Of a stretch of DNA of 64,000 bases, positions 7,151 through 16,258 are shown piece after piece. This stretch comes from JACTOJ01 sp032335695 (lineage in GTDB: Bacteria; Bacillota; Clostridia; Clostridiales; Clostridiaceae), in the NCBI RefSeq assembly GCF_032335695.1, contig NZ_JACTOJ010000010.1, positions 62,001 through 126,000 of the forward strand, in the 5' to 3' direction. The translations under genes and the position numbers were made by a program. The notes under the pieces were generated by a model. That model did no database searches, was not told the origin of the DNA, and was given only the letters and a program-made list of their open reading frames with translations. Numbering within the stretch: position 1 is the stretch's first letter; every line of letters begins with the position of its first letter.

Positions 7151-9007
7151 ATGGCTCAGCAATTTTCTAAACAAGAAGTAAAAATTCCATCCATGGGCGG
7201 AAGGCCAGGAGGTGGAGGACCTAATCGTTTTGCTCCCACTGCAAAACCTAAGAATGCAAAGAACACGTTGATGAGAATAATAAAAATATATATGCGTTGG
7301 GCTAAAACCATATTTGCAGCTATGATACTTACAGCTTTTTCATCAGTAATTTCTGTAGCTATCCCTTATTTTATCGGAAAAACTTTTAATAGCTTTAATA
7401 TAGCTAAAAAAACAGTGAACACAGATATACTTATAGGATTTTTAATCATAATTACAGCACTATACATATCCAACTGGGTGATTTCTTTTATAAACGGGAT
7501 TACAATGCTCAGGGTATCACAAAAGCTTGTATTCGTTTTGCGTACAGAATTCTTCGAGAAAATGCAAAAGCTTCCCTTAGGATTCTATGACACGCGATCT
7601 CATGGTGATACTATGAGTAGAATTACAAATGATGTAGATAATATCAGCACAACAATAGCACAAACTACCACACAATTAATTTCAAGTGCTTTAACTTTAA
7701 TTGGATCTTTTGTGGTAATGATAGCACTTAATATACCGCTTACTTTTGTGGTTTTGCTATGTATTCCTCTTGTAATGCTGCTTACCAAAGTAATTGCTTC
7801 GAGAAGCAGAACTTATTTCTTAGATCAGCAGAGAAGTTTAGGAGCTTTAAATGGAGTGATTGAAGAAAACATACTAGGCTTAAAGATGGTAAAAGCTTTT
7901 GGAAAGCAGCAAGATGTACTGACACAATTTAAAGAAATAAATGAAAAATTGTATGCAAGCAGTAACAAAGCTCAGGTATGGTCTGGATATATGATGCCTC
8001 TTATGAATGTGATTAATAATTTTATTTTTACTATGGTTGCCATTACTGGAGGTATATTATCTGTAGAGTATGGACTAGCTATAGGTACTGTAGTAAGCTT
8101 TATGAGTTATTCCAAGCAATTTGCACAGCCGCTTAATTCAGTAGCAGGCATGTTTAATACTATTCAATCTGCACTGGCTGGAGCAGAACGTGTATTTGAA
8201 ATCCTAGATAGCAAAGAAGAACTGGCAGATATAGAAAATGCTATTGAGATTGAAGCTCCAAAAGGAGATGTTACTTTTGAAGAAGTGTGCTTTTCCTATG
8301 ATAAAGCTACGCCTATATTAAGACAGGTCAGCTTTAGCGTAAAAGCTGGAGAAGTGGTGGCTTTAGTAGGAGAAACTGGTGCTGGAAAGACTACCATTGT
8401 AAATTTATTAACACGATTTTATGATGCTGACAGTGGTAGAATTTTGATTGATAACGAACCCATTACAAATTTAAAAAGGGATAGTCTCAGAAAATGTTTT
8501 TCAGTGGTACTGCAGGATACCTGCCTCTTTACAGGTACAATTATGGATAATATACGTTATTCACAAAGAGAAGCTACTGATGAACAAGTAATTAAAGCTG
8601 CTAAAATAGCGCATGCTCATGATTTTATTGATAAATTACCAAAGGGATACCATACAATGGTATCTGGAGCCACGGATAATTTAAGTCAGGGGCAGAGACA
8701 GCTCATAGCTATTGCAAGAGCAGTACTTTGTGATAGCCCTGTATTAATTTTAGATGAAGCAACCAGTAGTGTGGACACAAAAACAGAAAAAGAAATACAA
8801 AGAGCATTGATAAATCTAATGAGAAACCGAACTAGTTTTCTAATAGCGCACCGCCTTTCTACTATACGTGATGCAAATCATATTATGGTGATAGGAGGAG
8901 GAAGAATATTAGAAAGTGGAAATCATCAAAGTCTCATGAAGGATAAAGGTCAATATTATAAAATGGTGATTAGTCAAATGGGAAAAGCATCGAAGAATAG
9001 TATTTGA
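7151..9007 (+). CDS. Heterodimeric ABC exporter, catalytic subunit
   Basis: A 618-residue partner of the preceding half-transporter. It has an N-terminal Gly/Pro-rich tail of about 45 residues typical of this subunit type, a six-helix membrane domain (about 50-350) and an ATPase domain (about 375-610). Walker A is GETGAGKTT, Walker B ends LILDEATS with the catalytic Glu, and the switch histidine is present (IAHRLST). Its own signature is the altered LSQGQ. Pairing this Walker/His set with the VSGGQ signature of subunit one makes one consensus ATP site, and the reverse pairing makes the degenerate one. This is strong evidence that the two genes form one transporter. Confidence 0.9.
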   Translation: MAQQFSKQEVKIPSMGGRPGGGGPNRFAPTAKPKNAKNTLMRIIKIYMRWAKTIFAAMILTAFSSVISVAIPYFIGKTFNSFNIAKKTVNTDILIGFLIIITALYISNWVISFINGITMLRVSQKLVFVLRTEFFEKMQKLPLGFYDTRSHGDTMSRITNDVDNISTTIAQTTTQLISSALTLIGSFVVMIALNIPLTFVVLLCIPLVMLLTKVIASRSRTYFLDQQRSLGALNGVIEENILGLKMVKAFGKQQDVLTQFKEINEKLYASSNKAQVWSGYMMPLMNVINNFIFTMVAITGGILSVEYGLAIGTVVSFMSYSKQFAQPLNSVAGMFNTIQSALAGAERVFEILDSKEELADIENAIEIEAPKGDVTFEEVCFSYDKATPILRQVSFSVKAGEVVALVGETGAGKTTIVNLLTRFYDADSGRILIDNEPITNLKRDSLRKCFSVVLQDTCLFTGTIMDNIRYSQREATDEQVIKAAKIAHAHDFIDKLPKGYHTMVSGATDNLSQGQRQLIAIARAVLCDSPVLILDEATSSVDTKTEKEIQRALINLMRNRTSFLIAHRLSTIRDANHIMVIGGGRILESGNHQSLMKDKGQYYKMVISQMGKASKNSI

Positions 9008-9071
9008 ATATATAATCCCCAGCAGAGATTAATCTTAAAAAATATACTTATTGAGAATTTTGTATTAAATA

Positions 9072-9105
9072 AAAAAGCTTGTTAGTAATGCCTAACAGGC
9101 TTTTT
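9072..9105. terminator. Bidirectional terminator
   Basis: AAAAAGCTTGTTAG pairs with CTAACAGGCTTTTT around a six-base loop, with A/T tracts on both flanks. It lies between the ABC exporter genes and the convergent histidine kinase gene. Confidence 0.85.
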
Positions 9106-9127
9106 CAAAAAGTTAAATTATCCGTCC

Positions 9128-10552
9128 TTATAAATAAATATCGGAGAACTCTAGCTTTATATTTTCTACAAGACTATTTAACTTTTCACATTCATTAAAG
9201 ACTTTATCTGATTTGTCTTTAACTAGCTTTATAGGGATTCTAATTATAAATTCACTGCCTACACCAACTTTACTTTTTACACTGATTTCACCACCATGCA
9301 TTTCTACAAGAGATTTTGCTAAGAATAAACCTATTCCACTTCCTTCAGCACACCTTTTAAAAGAACTATCTACCTGAGTGAAAGTGTCAAAAATTTTTTC
9401 AAGCATATCCTCTGGAATGCCGCATCCTGTATCTTTTATGGAAATAAATATATAGTTATTCTGCTTAGAAATATTAACACATATTTCTCCGCCTGAGCTA
9501 GTAAATTTTATAGCATTTGATAATAAGTTAAGTATTATCCTTTCGAATTTTTCAGGGTCAAAGGCCATTAACATTTCTTCGATTTCAGTATCAAAGATTA
9601 AATTAATGTTTTTTAAATTTGCATATTCCACCACAGATAATGTTATATCTTCAATAATTTTTACAATGTCACTATTCTTTAAATTAAGATTAAAAAAGCC
9701 TAATTCTATCTTATTCATATCTATTAGATTATTAATCAATCTTAGAAGTCTGTAGCAATTTTGCTTCATTATTTTCGAATATTTTAAAAATATATCATTC
9801 TCAGATGTGAATTTACCAGCTGAATATAGTGTTTCCATTAGTTGAAGGGAGCTGAAAATAATATTAAGAGGAGTTTTTAATTCATGGGATATTGTTGAAA
9901 AAAGCTGAGTTTTAAGCTTACTATATTTTTCAGACTCATCTAATAATAAATCTTTTTTCATTATTTCAATTTTTAAGTTTTCTGAAATGTTCTTTAGCCT
10001 TATTTCTTCGTATCCAATTTTAGATAGGGCGTTTGCGATGGTAAATAGAACCTCTGCCGCTGCCTTAACATTCTTTTCAGCTGTGATTTTAACACTTCTT
10101 AACGCTTTCACAAGTTCGGTTTCATCAACACCTATATCATTAGCTGTTTTCTTATATTTTGATAATTCAGGTTTGTTTGTGAGAATTTGTCCACCTAAAA
10201 TTGTACCTATTTGCTTATTTTCAACTAAAATAGGGGCGGCAAAATCTATAAGTCCAGCATGGCAGGTATATATATAGGGTCTGCCTAGAAAAGCTGCCTT
10301 TTCTCCACCAATTCTATGAGATTCTGCACATTTATTATCACCTAGTGGAGTAGAATGTATAAGTTTTATACAGAAATCTGTATATGAACTAGGATTTGTA
10401 ACAGGTGTTCCTTTCAAGCCAACAGTTACACTAGCAATATCCATGCTTTCAGCAAAATTATCTTGAAATATTTGCAATAAATCTATATTAATAACATCCT
10501 TTATTTCAAGAAAACCTATATCAATGTCTCCATTGCTATCTCTAATTATCAT
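9128..10552 (-). CDS. PocR-domain sensor histidine kinase (orphan)
   Basis: A 474-residue soluble histidine kinase. Residues about 15-180 form a PocR ligand-sensing domain (CAESHRIGGEKAA, then YTCHAGLIDFAAPI and IGTILGGQ). A short coiled linker leads to the HisKA motif FSTISHELKTPLN (phospho-His near residue 222). The HATPase domain has NLLSNAIKF, DTGCGIP and GSGIGLFLAKSL. No transmembrane segment is visible, so it should sense a cytoplasmic ligand; PocR domains are known or predicted to bind small organic molecules. No response-regulator gene is adjacent, which makes it an orphan kinase. GGAGG precedes the ATG. Confidence 0.85.
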   Translation of the reverse strand: MIIRDSNGDIDIGFLEIKDVINIDLLQIFQDNFAESMDIASVTVGLKGTPVTNPSSYTDFCIKLIHSTPLGDNKCAESHRIGGEKAAFLGRPYIYTCHAGLIDFAAPILVENKQIGTILGGQILTNKPELSKYKKTANDIGVDETELVKALRSVKITAEKNVKAAAEVLFTIANALSKIGYEEIRLKNISENLKIEIMKKDLLLDESEKYSKLKTQLFSTISHELKTPLNIIFSSLQLMETLYSAGKFTSENDIFLKYSKIMKQNCYRLLRLINNLIDMNKIELGFFNLNLKNSDIVKIIEDITLSVVEYANLKNINLIFDTEIEEMLMAFDPEKFERIILNLLSNAIKFTSSGGEICVNISKQNNYIFISIKDTGCGIPEDMLEKIFDTFTQVDSSFKRCAEGSGIGLFLAKSLVEMHGGEISVKSKVGVGSEFIIRIPIKLVKDKSDKVFNECEKLNSLVENIKLEFSDIYL

Positions 10553-10840
10553 TTTGATACCTCCACTTAATAAATAGGATAAGCTGGTTTATATAATAAA
10601 ATATTATAATTTTACAATATATTTATAGTAAATACTAATTTCTACATTACTTTTTAAAAACCTTTATTTTTAAATATAAAATTTATAATTATTGATTTTC
10701 TTAGAGAATAATATAATTATATAGAGAATAAAATGATATGCTATAAGCATGCTAGTAACTTTCATATATTAAAAATTAGGACTGATAAGTAACATTTTTA
10801 ATTAAGCAGGATAAGAATATATTGGGAGTGGTGTTGTATT

Positions 10841-11272
10841 ATGGATTACATGGATTATAAGATATTAGAGTGTTTAAAAGCTAATTCTAGAGTTAAAGCA
10901 TCAGCTATAAGTAAAGAAGTGCATTTGTCTGTGTCTGCAGTTCTTGAACGTATTCGAAAAATGGAGACAAGCGGTATAATAAAAAATTACACAATAGTGT
11001 TAGATGAAAATAAATTGGGCAACGATACAAGTGCTTTAATGGAAGTAAGCCTAGATCATCCTAGGTTCTATGATTCTTTTACAGAAGCGGTGAAAGAAAA
11101 TAAAAATATCGTATTTTGCTACTATTTAACCGGTGATTTTGATTTTATGCTTAAAATACTTTGCAGCTCCTCAGAAGAATTGGAGAAAATTCACAGAGAA
11201 ATAAAAAGTATAGATGGAGTATCTAGAACAAAGACTAGTTATATTTTAAAGAATGTGAAAATGGAATTTTAA
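10841..11272 (+). CDS. Lrp/AsnC family transcription regulator
   Basis: A 143-residue Lrp/AsnC regulator. Residues 1-55 are the winged helix (DYKILECLKANSR, then LSVSAVLERIRKMETSGIIKNY). Residues 65-143 are the RAM ligand-binding fold, including CYYLTGDFDFMLKILC. These proteins form dimers to octamers and respond to amino acids. It lies 243 bases upstream of and co-directional with the D-amino-acid / 5-oxoproline operon, so that operon is its most likely target (inference). A short terminator-like hairpin separates the two. Confidence 0.85.
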   Translation: MDYMDYKILECLKANSRVKASAISKEVHLSVSAVLERIRKMETSGIIKNYTIVLDENKLGNDTSALMEVSLDHPRFYDSFTEAVKENKNIVFCYYLTGDFDFMLKILCSSSEELEKIHREIKSIDGVSRTKTSYILKNVKMEF

Positions 11273-11464
11273 AGTGCTAAAAAATGATAAAATAATAATA
11301 TGAAAGATAAATAGTTAGCACACCGCAAAAATTACATAATATATATTGATAAACCGGAAAAAATTCTGGTAAAACAAAAAAACAAATAAATTATACAGAA
11401 ATTTCAGTAAATATTGAAAAGAATTAGTTTCTACTATAGTATTTATGTATGATTAAAACTATTA

Positions 11465-11498
11465 AAACTCATGTGTACAAGTATGAGTTTTTTATTTT
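11465..11498 (+). terminator. Terminator or attenuator before the D-amino-acid operon
   Basis: AAACTCAT (11465-11472) pairs with ATGAGTTT (11483-11490) around a ten-base loop, followed by TTTATTTT. The ribosome binding site GGGAGG of the next gene begins only 3 bases after the T-tract. The hairpin could simply end the Lrp transcript, but its position directly in front of the operon would suit attenuation. Confidence 0.65.
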
Positions 11499-11515
11499 AC
11501 GGGAGGAATATATAT

Positions 11516-12358
11516 ATGGAAAATTTGGGATATTATAATGGAGAGTACGATTTAATTGAAAACATGAAAATACCAATGAATGATCGTGTGTGCTATTTCG
11601 GTGATGGGGTGTATGATGCTACTTATAGCAGAAATCATAATATATTTGCATTAGATGAGCATATTGATCGCTTTTTTAATAGTGCAGGTCTCTTAAGAAT
11701 TAAAATTCCATATACAAAAGAGGAATTAAAAAATTTATTAAAAGAAATGGTTAAAAAAGTCGATTCTGGAGAGCAATTTGTATATTGGCAGGTTACGAGA
11801 GGAACAGCTATGCGTAATCATGCTTTTCCAGGAGAAGATGTAAAGGCCAATATTTGGATAGTATTAAAGCCGCTAACTATAAAGGACATGTCTAAAAAAC
11901 TTAAATTAATTACATTAGAGGATACTAGATTTTTACATTGTAATATAAAAACTCTAAATCTGCTTCCTAGTGTAATTGCAGCTCAAAAAACTGAAGAAGC
12001 TGGCTGTCAAGAAGCTGTATTTCATAGAGGAGACAGGGTAACAGAATGCGCTCACAGCAATGTATCAATTATTAAAGATGGTATTTTAAGGACTGCCCCA
12101 ACGGACAACTTGATTTTACCTGGTATTGCAAGAGCACACATTATAAAAATGTGTAAAAAGTTTGAGATTCCAGTAGACGAAACAGCTTTTACCTTAAAGG
12201 ATTTAATGGATGCAGATGAAGTAATTGTTACTAGTTCAGGACAGTTTTGTATGGCAGCCTCTGAAATAGATGGAAAGCCAGTTGGCGGAAAAGCAGCTGA
12301 AATTGTTAAAAAGCTTCAGGATGCATTACTTAATGAATTTTTAGAAGAAACAAAATAA
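11516..12358 (+). CDS. dat: D-amino-acid transaminase (class IV)
   Basis: A 280-residue PLP-dependent class IV aminotransferase, most like D-alanine/D-glutamate transaminases (D-Ala + 2-oxoglutarate to pyruvate + D-Glu). The PLP lysine is Lys145 in CNIKTLNLLPSV, the same number as in the well-studied Bacillus enzyme. Other family segments are GDGVYDATY near the N terminus, VFHRGDRVTECAHSNV and LPGIAR. I start at 11516 because GGGAGG lies 9 bases upstream; the frame is open to 11471 without a binding site. It is the first gene of a tightly packed operon of D-glutamate and 5-oxoproline genes, which supports D-Glu as a substrate. A branched-chain or ADC-lyase relative is less likely. Confidence 0.85.
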   Translation: MENLGYYNGEYDLIENMKIPMNDRVCYFGDGVYDATYSRNHNIFALDEHIDRFFNSAGLLRIKIPYTKEELKNLLKEMVKKVDSGEQFVYWQVTRGTAMRNHAFPGEDVKANIWIVLKPLTIKDMSKKLKLITLEDTRFLHCNIKTLNLLPSVIAAQKTEEAGCQEAVFHRGDRVTECAHSNVSIIKDGILRTAPTDNLILPGIARAHIIKMCKKFEIPVDETAFTLKDLMDADEVIVTSSGQFCMAASEIDGKPVGGKAAEIVKKLQDALLNEFLEETK

Positions 12359-12374
12359 ATTTAGGAGGTAGTGT

Positions 12375-13487
12375 ATGGATCAGCAGCAGTTAACAATATT
12401 AAATATGGGAGAAAACTTGGACAATTTAATGAATTTAGATCCAAGGGGCTATGGAGTATGCAGAATTTTATATAGCGCAGCAAGAGAATACACTAAAGAG
12501 CCTTTAACTATGAATAGTGCTAAGAAGCTAGTAAATATATTAAAAGAAGGTGATTTGGTATATATAATGACTGGGTTTGTTTTACTGCCTTTTAAGAAGG
12601 CGGAAATGGATGGAATAGTAAGTTCCATGCTTTTAGCAAGAGCTTTAATTAAAGGCTTTAATGTTAAACCTGTAATTATATGTCCTGAAGATAATCTTCA
12701 AGCTGTAAAAAATCTTTCTTATATAATAGGACTTCATTTTCATGATAATATTGAGGATTTAAAAACATACCCTTTGTCCTTGGCTGGAATAAGTTTTACT
12801 AAGGATATATCAAAAGCCAACAAGCAGTCTGAGGGGCTTATCGAAAAAGGCCTTCCAAGTGCAGTTATAAGTATAGAATGTCCTGGAGCTAATTCTCTTG
12901 GAGTTTATCATAATGCTACTGGACTTGATGTAAGTGAATTAGAGGCAAAACAGGATGTTTTATTCAATAAGCTTAAAGATTTAGGAGTGCTAAATATAGC
13001 CATAGGAGATCTTGGAAATGAAATTGGTATGGGTACTATAAAGAAACAGCTAGAAAAATATGTTCCATATATAGCTGAAGGTAGATGCAGATGTGGCTGT
13101 AACGGAGGAATACTGGCAAGTACAAAAGCTGATAATATCATAACTGCTACTGTATCAGATTGGGGATGTTATGGACTTATAGCGGCTTTAGCCTATCTGA
13201 AAAAGGATATAAATATAATGCATACCAAGGAAATGGAAAGAGATGCTGTAATTACAGCTTCCAGAAGTGGAATGATAGATATGTATGGCGATTTAATACC
13301 TGCTATAGATGGCTGCAATTTAGAGATAAATGTGTCCATAGTAAGTCTTATGAGAGAGAGTATAGAATCTGCTATAAACTTGGAAAAAACTTGTGCTACT
13401 TGGTTTGAAAAAGTACTTGAGCTTGGTTTTTATGAAAGACAGAATACTAGTGATGAACAAAGTGATTTTTGGGAAAATATTATATAA
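12375..13487 (+). CDS. D-glutamate cyclase, DUF4392-type subunit
   Basis: A 370-residue protein of the DUF4392 family, homologous to the C-terminal half of the animal mitochondrial D-glutamate cyclase DGLUCY, which turns D-glutamate into 5-oxo-D-proline and water. Family-like segments are MTGFVLLPF, AEMDGIVSSMLLARAL, VISIECPGANSLGVYHNATG, GDLGNEIGMGTIKKQ and CRCGCNGGI with a cysteine cluster. In this genome the two halves of the animal enzyme are separate genes. The DUF1445-type half starts 12 bases after this stop. The family assignment is from remembered motifs and the context is very supportive. That both halves are needed for activity here is inferred. Confidence 0.75.
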   Translation: MDQQQLTILNMGENLDNLMNLDPRGYGVCRILYSAAREYTKEPLTMNSAKKLVNILKEGDLVYIMTGFVLLPFKKAEMDGIVSSMLLARALIKGFNVKPVIICPEDNLQAVKNLSYIIGLHFHDNIEDLKTYPLSLAGISFTKDISKANKQSEGLIEKGLPSAVISIECPGANSLGVYHNATGLDVSELEAKQDVLFNKLKDLGVLNIAIGDLGNEIGMGTIKKQLEKYVPYIAEGRCRCGCNGGILASTKADNIITATVSDWGCYGLIAALAYLKKDINIMHTKEMERDAVITASRSGMIDMYGDLIPAIDGCNLEINVSIVSLMRESIESAINLEKTCATWFEKVLELGFYERQNTSDEQSDFWENII

Positions 13488-13499
13488 GGTGGGATGAAC

Positions 13500-14285
13500 A
13501 TGGATTATGCAGACATGGAACCTTATGCTATTCGCAAACTAATAAGAGAAGGGAAAATCACAACTCCTACAGCAGGTATGTGCGCAGGTTACGCACAAGC
13601 TAATTTGGTGATTCTGCCTAAGGAATTAGCCTATGACTTTATATTGTTTGCTCAAAGAAATCCTAAATCCTGCCCTATATTAGAGGTAAGTGATGTAGGA
13701 GACAAAAAACTAAAATTTTTAGGACAAGATATTGATATCACTAAAGATATTCCCAAATATAGAATTTATAAAAATGGCATTCTATCTGGAGAATATACAA
13801 GTGTAGAAAATTTTTGGAGAGAAGATTTTGTTAGCTTTTTAATTGGATGCAGCTTTTCTTTTGAATCAGAGCTTATAGAAGCGAATATACCTATACGGCA
13901 CATAGAAGAAAAATGTAATGTGCCAATGTATATAACTAACATTGACTGCGTTCCAGCAGGAATCTTCAATGGAAAAATGGTGGTAAGCATGAGGCCTCTT
14001 TCTTATGATAATATAGTTAAGTCCGTTTTGGTAAGCGGAGAAATGCCTAGAGTGCATGGAGCACCAGTTCATATAGGTGATCCTTCAATTATTGGAATAA
14101 AGGATATTAATAAACCGGATTTTGGGGATTCTGTGACTATAAAAGAAGGCGAAATTCCTGTGTTTTGGGCTTGTGGTGTCACGCCTCAGGCGGTTATTAT
14201 GAATGTTAAACCTAAGATAGTTATAACTCATGCCCCTGGACATATGCTTATTACTGATATAAAAAATATAGATTTGAAATATTAA
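13500..14285 (+). CDS. D-glutamate cyclase, DUF1445-type (YcsI-like) subunit
   Basis: A 261-residue protein of the DUF1445 / putative hydro-lyase family (B. subtilis YcsI relatives; N-terminal half of animal DGLUCY). Family features are the start with IRKLIREG, TAGMCAGYAQANLVILP, FLIGCSFSFESELI, MVVSMRPL and VFWACGVTPQAV. YcsI neighbours the 5-oxoprolinase genes in Bacillus too. I choose ATG 13500 because AAGGTGGG ends 6 bases before it; the ATG at 13494 directly abuts that site. Together with the upstream DUF4392 gene it should close D-glutamate to 5-oxo-D-proline. The family call is firm, the reaction is inferred from the animal enzyme. Confidence 0.8.
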   Translation: MDYADMEPYAIRKLIREGKITTPTAGMCAGYAQANLVILPKELAYDFILFAQRNPKSCPILEVSDVGDKKLKFLGQDIDITKDIPKYRIYKNGILSGEYTSVENFWREDFVSFLIGCSFSFESELIEANIPIRHIEEKCNVPMYITNIDCVPAGIFNGKMVVSMRPLSYDNIVKSVLVSGEMPRVHGAPVHIGDPSIIGIKDINKPDFGDSVTIKEGEIPVFWACGVTPQAVIMNVKPKIVITHAPGHMLITDIKNIDLKY

Positions 14286-14295
14286 AGGAGATAAT

Positions 14296-15063
14296 ATGTA
14301 CAAGGTTGATTTAAATTGTGATTTAGGTGAAAGCTTTGGAAATTATAAAATTGGATCAGATGAGGAAGTTATCCCTTATATTTCATCGGCAAACATTGCT
14401 TGCGGATTTCATGCCTCTGACCCAGTGGTAATGGATAATACAGTGGGATTAACAAAGAAGTATAATGTTTCCGTAGGAGCACATCCAGGCTTTCTTGATT
14501 TGATGGGGTTTGGCAGAAGAAAGATGGATATTTCTAATAAAGAGGCTAAGCTCATAGTGCAATATCAAATTGGAGCGTTAAAGGCTTTTTGTATGGCCTA
14601 CAAAGTAAAAATGAATCATGTTAAACCTCATGGAGCACTTTATAACATGGCAGCTAAGGATTTTGATTTAGCTCTAGCTATCTGCCAAGGAATAAAGGAA
14701 GTGGATGAAAATCTGATTTTGCTTGCATTAAGCGGCAGTAAAATGATTGATGCAGCAAAAAGCATAGGATTAAAGGCTGCAAGCGAGGTTTTTGCAGATA
14801 GAGCCTATAATGAGGATGGTACCTTGGTAGATAGAAAAAAGGAAGGCGCCGTTATCACCGATGAAGAGGAAGCAATCAAAAGAGTTGTTGGAATGATAAA
14901 AGAAAATAAGGTTAAGACCATAAGCGGAAAAGACATTGAAATTAAAGCGGATTCAATATGTGTACATGGAGACGGAGTAAAAGCGCTGGAATTTGTAAAA
15001 AAAATAAGACAAACACTTGAAAAAGAAAGTATAGAGATAGCATCATTAGACAGAATAGTGTGA
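14296..15063 (+). CDS. pxpA: 5-oxoprolinase subunit A (LamB/YcsF family)
   Basis: A 255-residue PxpA, one of three proteins of the prokaryotic ATP-dependent 5-oxoprolinase (5-oxoproline to glutamate). The family signatures are DLNCDLGESFGNYKIG at the N terminus, SANIACGFHASDP, VSVGAHPGFLD, HVKPHGALYN, FADRAYNEDGTLV and the C-terminal ICVHGDG. The length is normal for the family. AAGGAG precedes the ATG by 6 bases. The gene is separated from its partners PxpB and PxpC by an alanine racemase gene, whereas they are usually contiguous. Confidence 0.93.
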   Translation: MYKVDLNCDLGESFGNYKIGSDEEVIPYISSANIACGFHASDPVVMDNTVGLTKKYNVSVGAHPGFLDLMGFGRRKMDISNKEAKLIVQYQIGALKAFCMAYKVKMNHVKPHGALYNMAAKDFDLALAICQGIKEVDENLILLALSGSKMIDAAKSIGLKAASEVFADRAYNEDGTLVDRKKEGAVITDEEEAIKRVVGMIKENKVKTISGKDIEIKADSICVHGDGVKALEFVKKIRQTLEKESIEIASLDRIV

Positions 15064-15098
15064 AATTTCGCCGTTTAAGAAGGAAGGTAGCAGGCTTT

Positions 15099-16226
15099 AT
15101 GGAAGAATATTTGAGAACCTATGCAAAAATAGACTTGGAGGCTATAAGACACAACATAAATGAAGTAAAAAGAAAAGTAAAGGATAATGTGAAAATTATG
15201 GCCGTAATAAAAGCTGATGCTTATGGCCATGGAGCTGTAGAAGTTGGAAATTTTCTTAAGGATAAAGTGGATTATTTCGGAGTAGCAACTATAGAAGAGG
15301 CAATAGAACTCCGTGAAAATGGCATAGATATACCTATATTAATATTAGGATACACCTCTCCAAGTCAATATAAGTGTTTAGCACAATATGATATAACTCA
15401 GACTATATATAATGTAGAAATGGCTGAAAATCTATCTAAATGTGAGCTGGAATTTAAAAAGAAAATAAAAATTCATATTGCTGTAGAAACTGGAATGAAT
15501 AGAATAGGTTTTAAAGTAAATTCTCAAAGTATTATTGATATGAAAAATATTGCGAATATGGATGGAGTGATACTAGAGGGTATATTTACTCACTTTTCCT
15601 GTGCTGATGAAAAAGATAAAAAGTACACACAAACTCAGAAAGAAAAATATGATAATTTCATAGATATGTTAGAAAGTAATGATATACACATTCCTATTAA
15701 GCATGTATGCAATAGTGCTGGTATTATTGATTTTGATGACCATCATTTAAATATGGTAAGAAGCGGAATAATTACTTATGGATTATATCCTTCAGAGCAG
15801 GTTAATAAGGAACTAATAAAGCTGAAACCTGCATTGAAATGGAAAGCTCATGTAATCAATGTGTCAGAGGTATGCCAGGGCTCTGGAATAAGTTATGGGA
15901 AAACATATATTACAAAAGGTAAAACAAAAATAGCCACTATATCTATTGGCTACGCGGATGGATATATGAGAGCTCTCTCTTCTAAGGGGAAGGTAATAAT
16001 CCATGGACAGTATGCACCAATTTTAGGAAGAGTATGCATGGATCAGATGATGGTAGATGTGACAGATATAAATGATGTAAATATAGAGGATGAAGTAACT
16101 TTGATAGGAGAAGAAGGGAAAAGCGCTATTACCGTTGAAGAAATTGCCAATATGGCGGGAAGCTTTAATTATGAGTTTGTTTGCGGAATAAGTAAGCGTG
16201 TAAAGAGGGTTTACAAGGAAGTATAA
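15099..16226 (+). CDS. alr: Alanine racemase
   Basis: A 375-residue PLP-dependent racemase. The N-terminal barrel carries the cofactor lysine, Lys38, in AVIKADAYGHG. The C-terminal domain supplies the second catalytic base, the tyrosine in ISIGYADGYMRA, and GRVCMDQMMVDV. With the ATG at 15099 (AGGAAGG 11 bases upstream) the lysine falls at the usual position. A GTG at 15060, overlapping the pxpA stop, would add 13 non-conserved residues and has no binding site. Placed inside the D-glutamate/5-oxoproline operon, it could feed D-alanine to or from the operon's transaminase. Whether it is the housekeeping or a dedicated racemase is unknown, and a broader substrate range cannot be excluded. Confidence 0.88.
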   Translation: MEEYLRTYAKIDLEAIRHNINEVKRKVKDNVKIMAVIKADAYGHGAVEVGNFLKDKVDYFGVATIEEAIELRENGIDIPILILGYTSPSQYKCLAQYDITQTIYNVEMAENLSKCELEFKKKIKIHIAVETGMNRIGFKVNSQSIIDMKNIANMDGVILEGIFTHFSCADEKDKKYTQTQKEKYDNFIDMLESNDIHIPIKHVCNSAGIIDFDDHHLNMVRSGIITYGLYPSEQVNKELIKLKPALKWKAHVINVSEVCQGSGISYGKTYITKGKTKIATISIGYADGYMRALSSKGKVIIHGQYAPILGRVCMDQMMVDVTDINDVNIEDEVTLIGEEGKSAITVEEIANMAGSFNYEFVCGISKRVKRVYKEV

Positions 16227-16258
16227 GAGAAGGAATTGAAGAGGAGGTACAAGCTATA

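Noticed and set aside
11273..11515. T-box leader upstream of the D-amino-acid operon
   Set aside because: No T-box sequence (TGGNACCGCG) or specifier-loop layout could be found. Only the terminator-like hairpin is supported.
13160..13408. 82-codon plus-strand frame inside the DUF4392 gene
   Set aside because: It is an out-of-frame shadow with no binding site and low-complexity composition, within a clearly coding gene.
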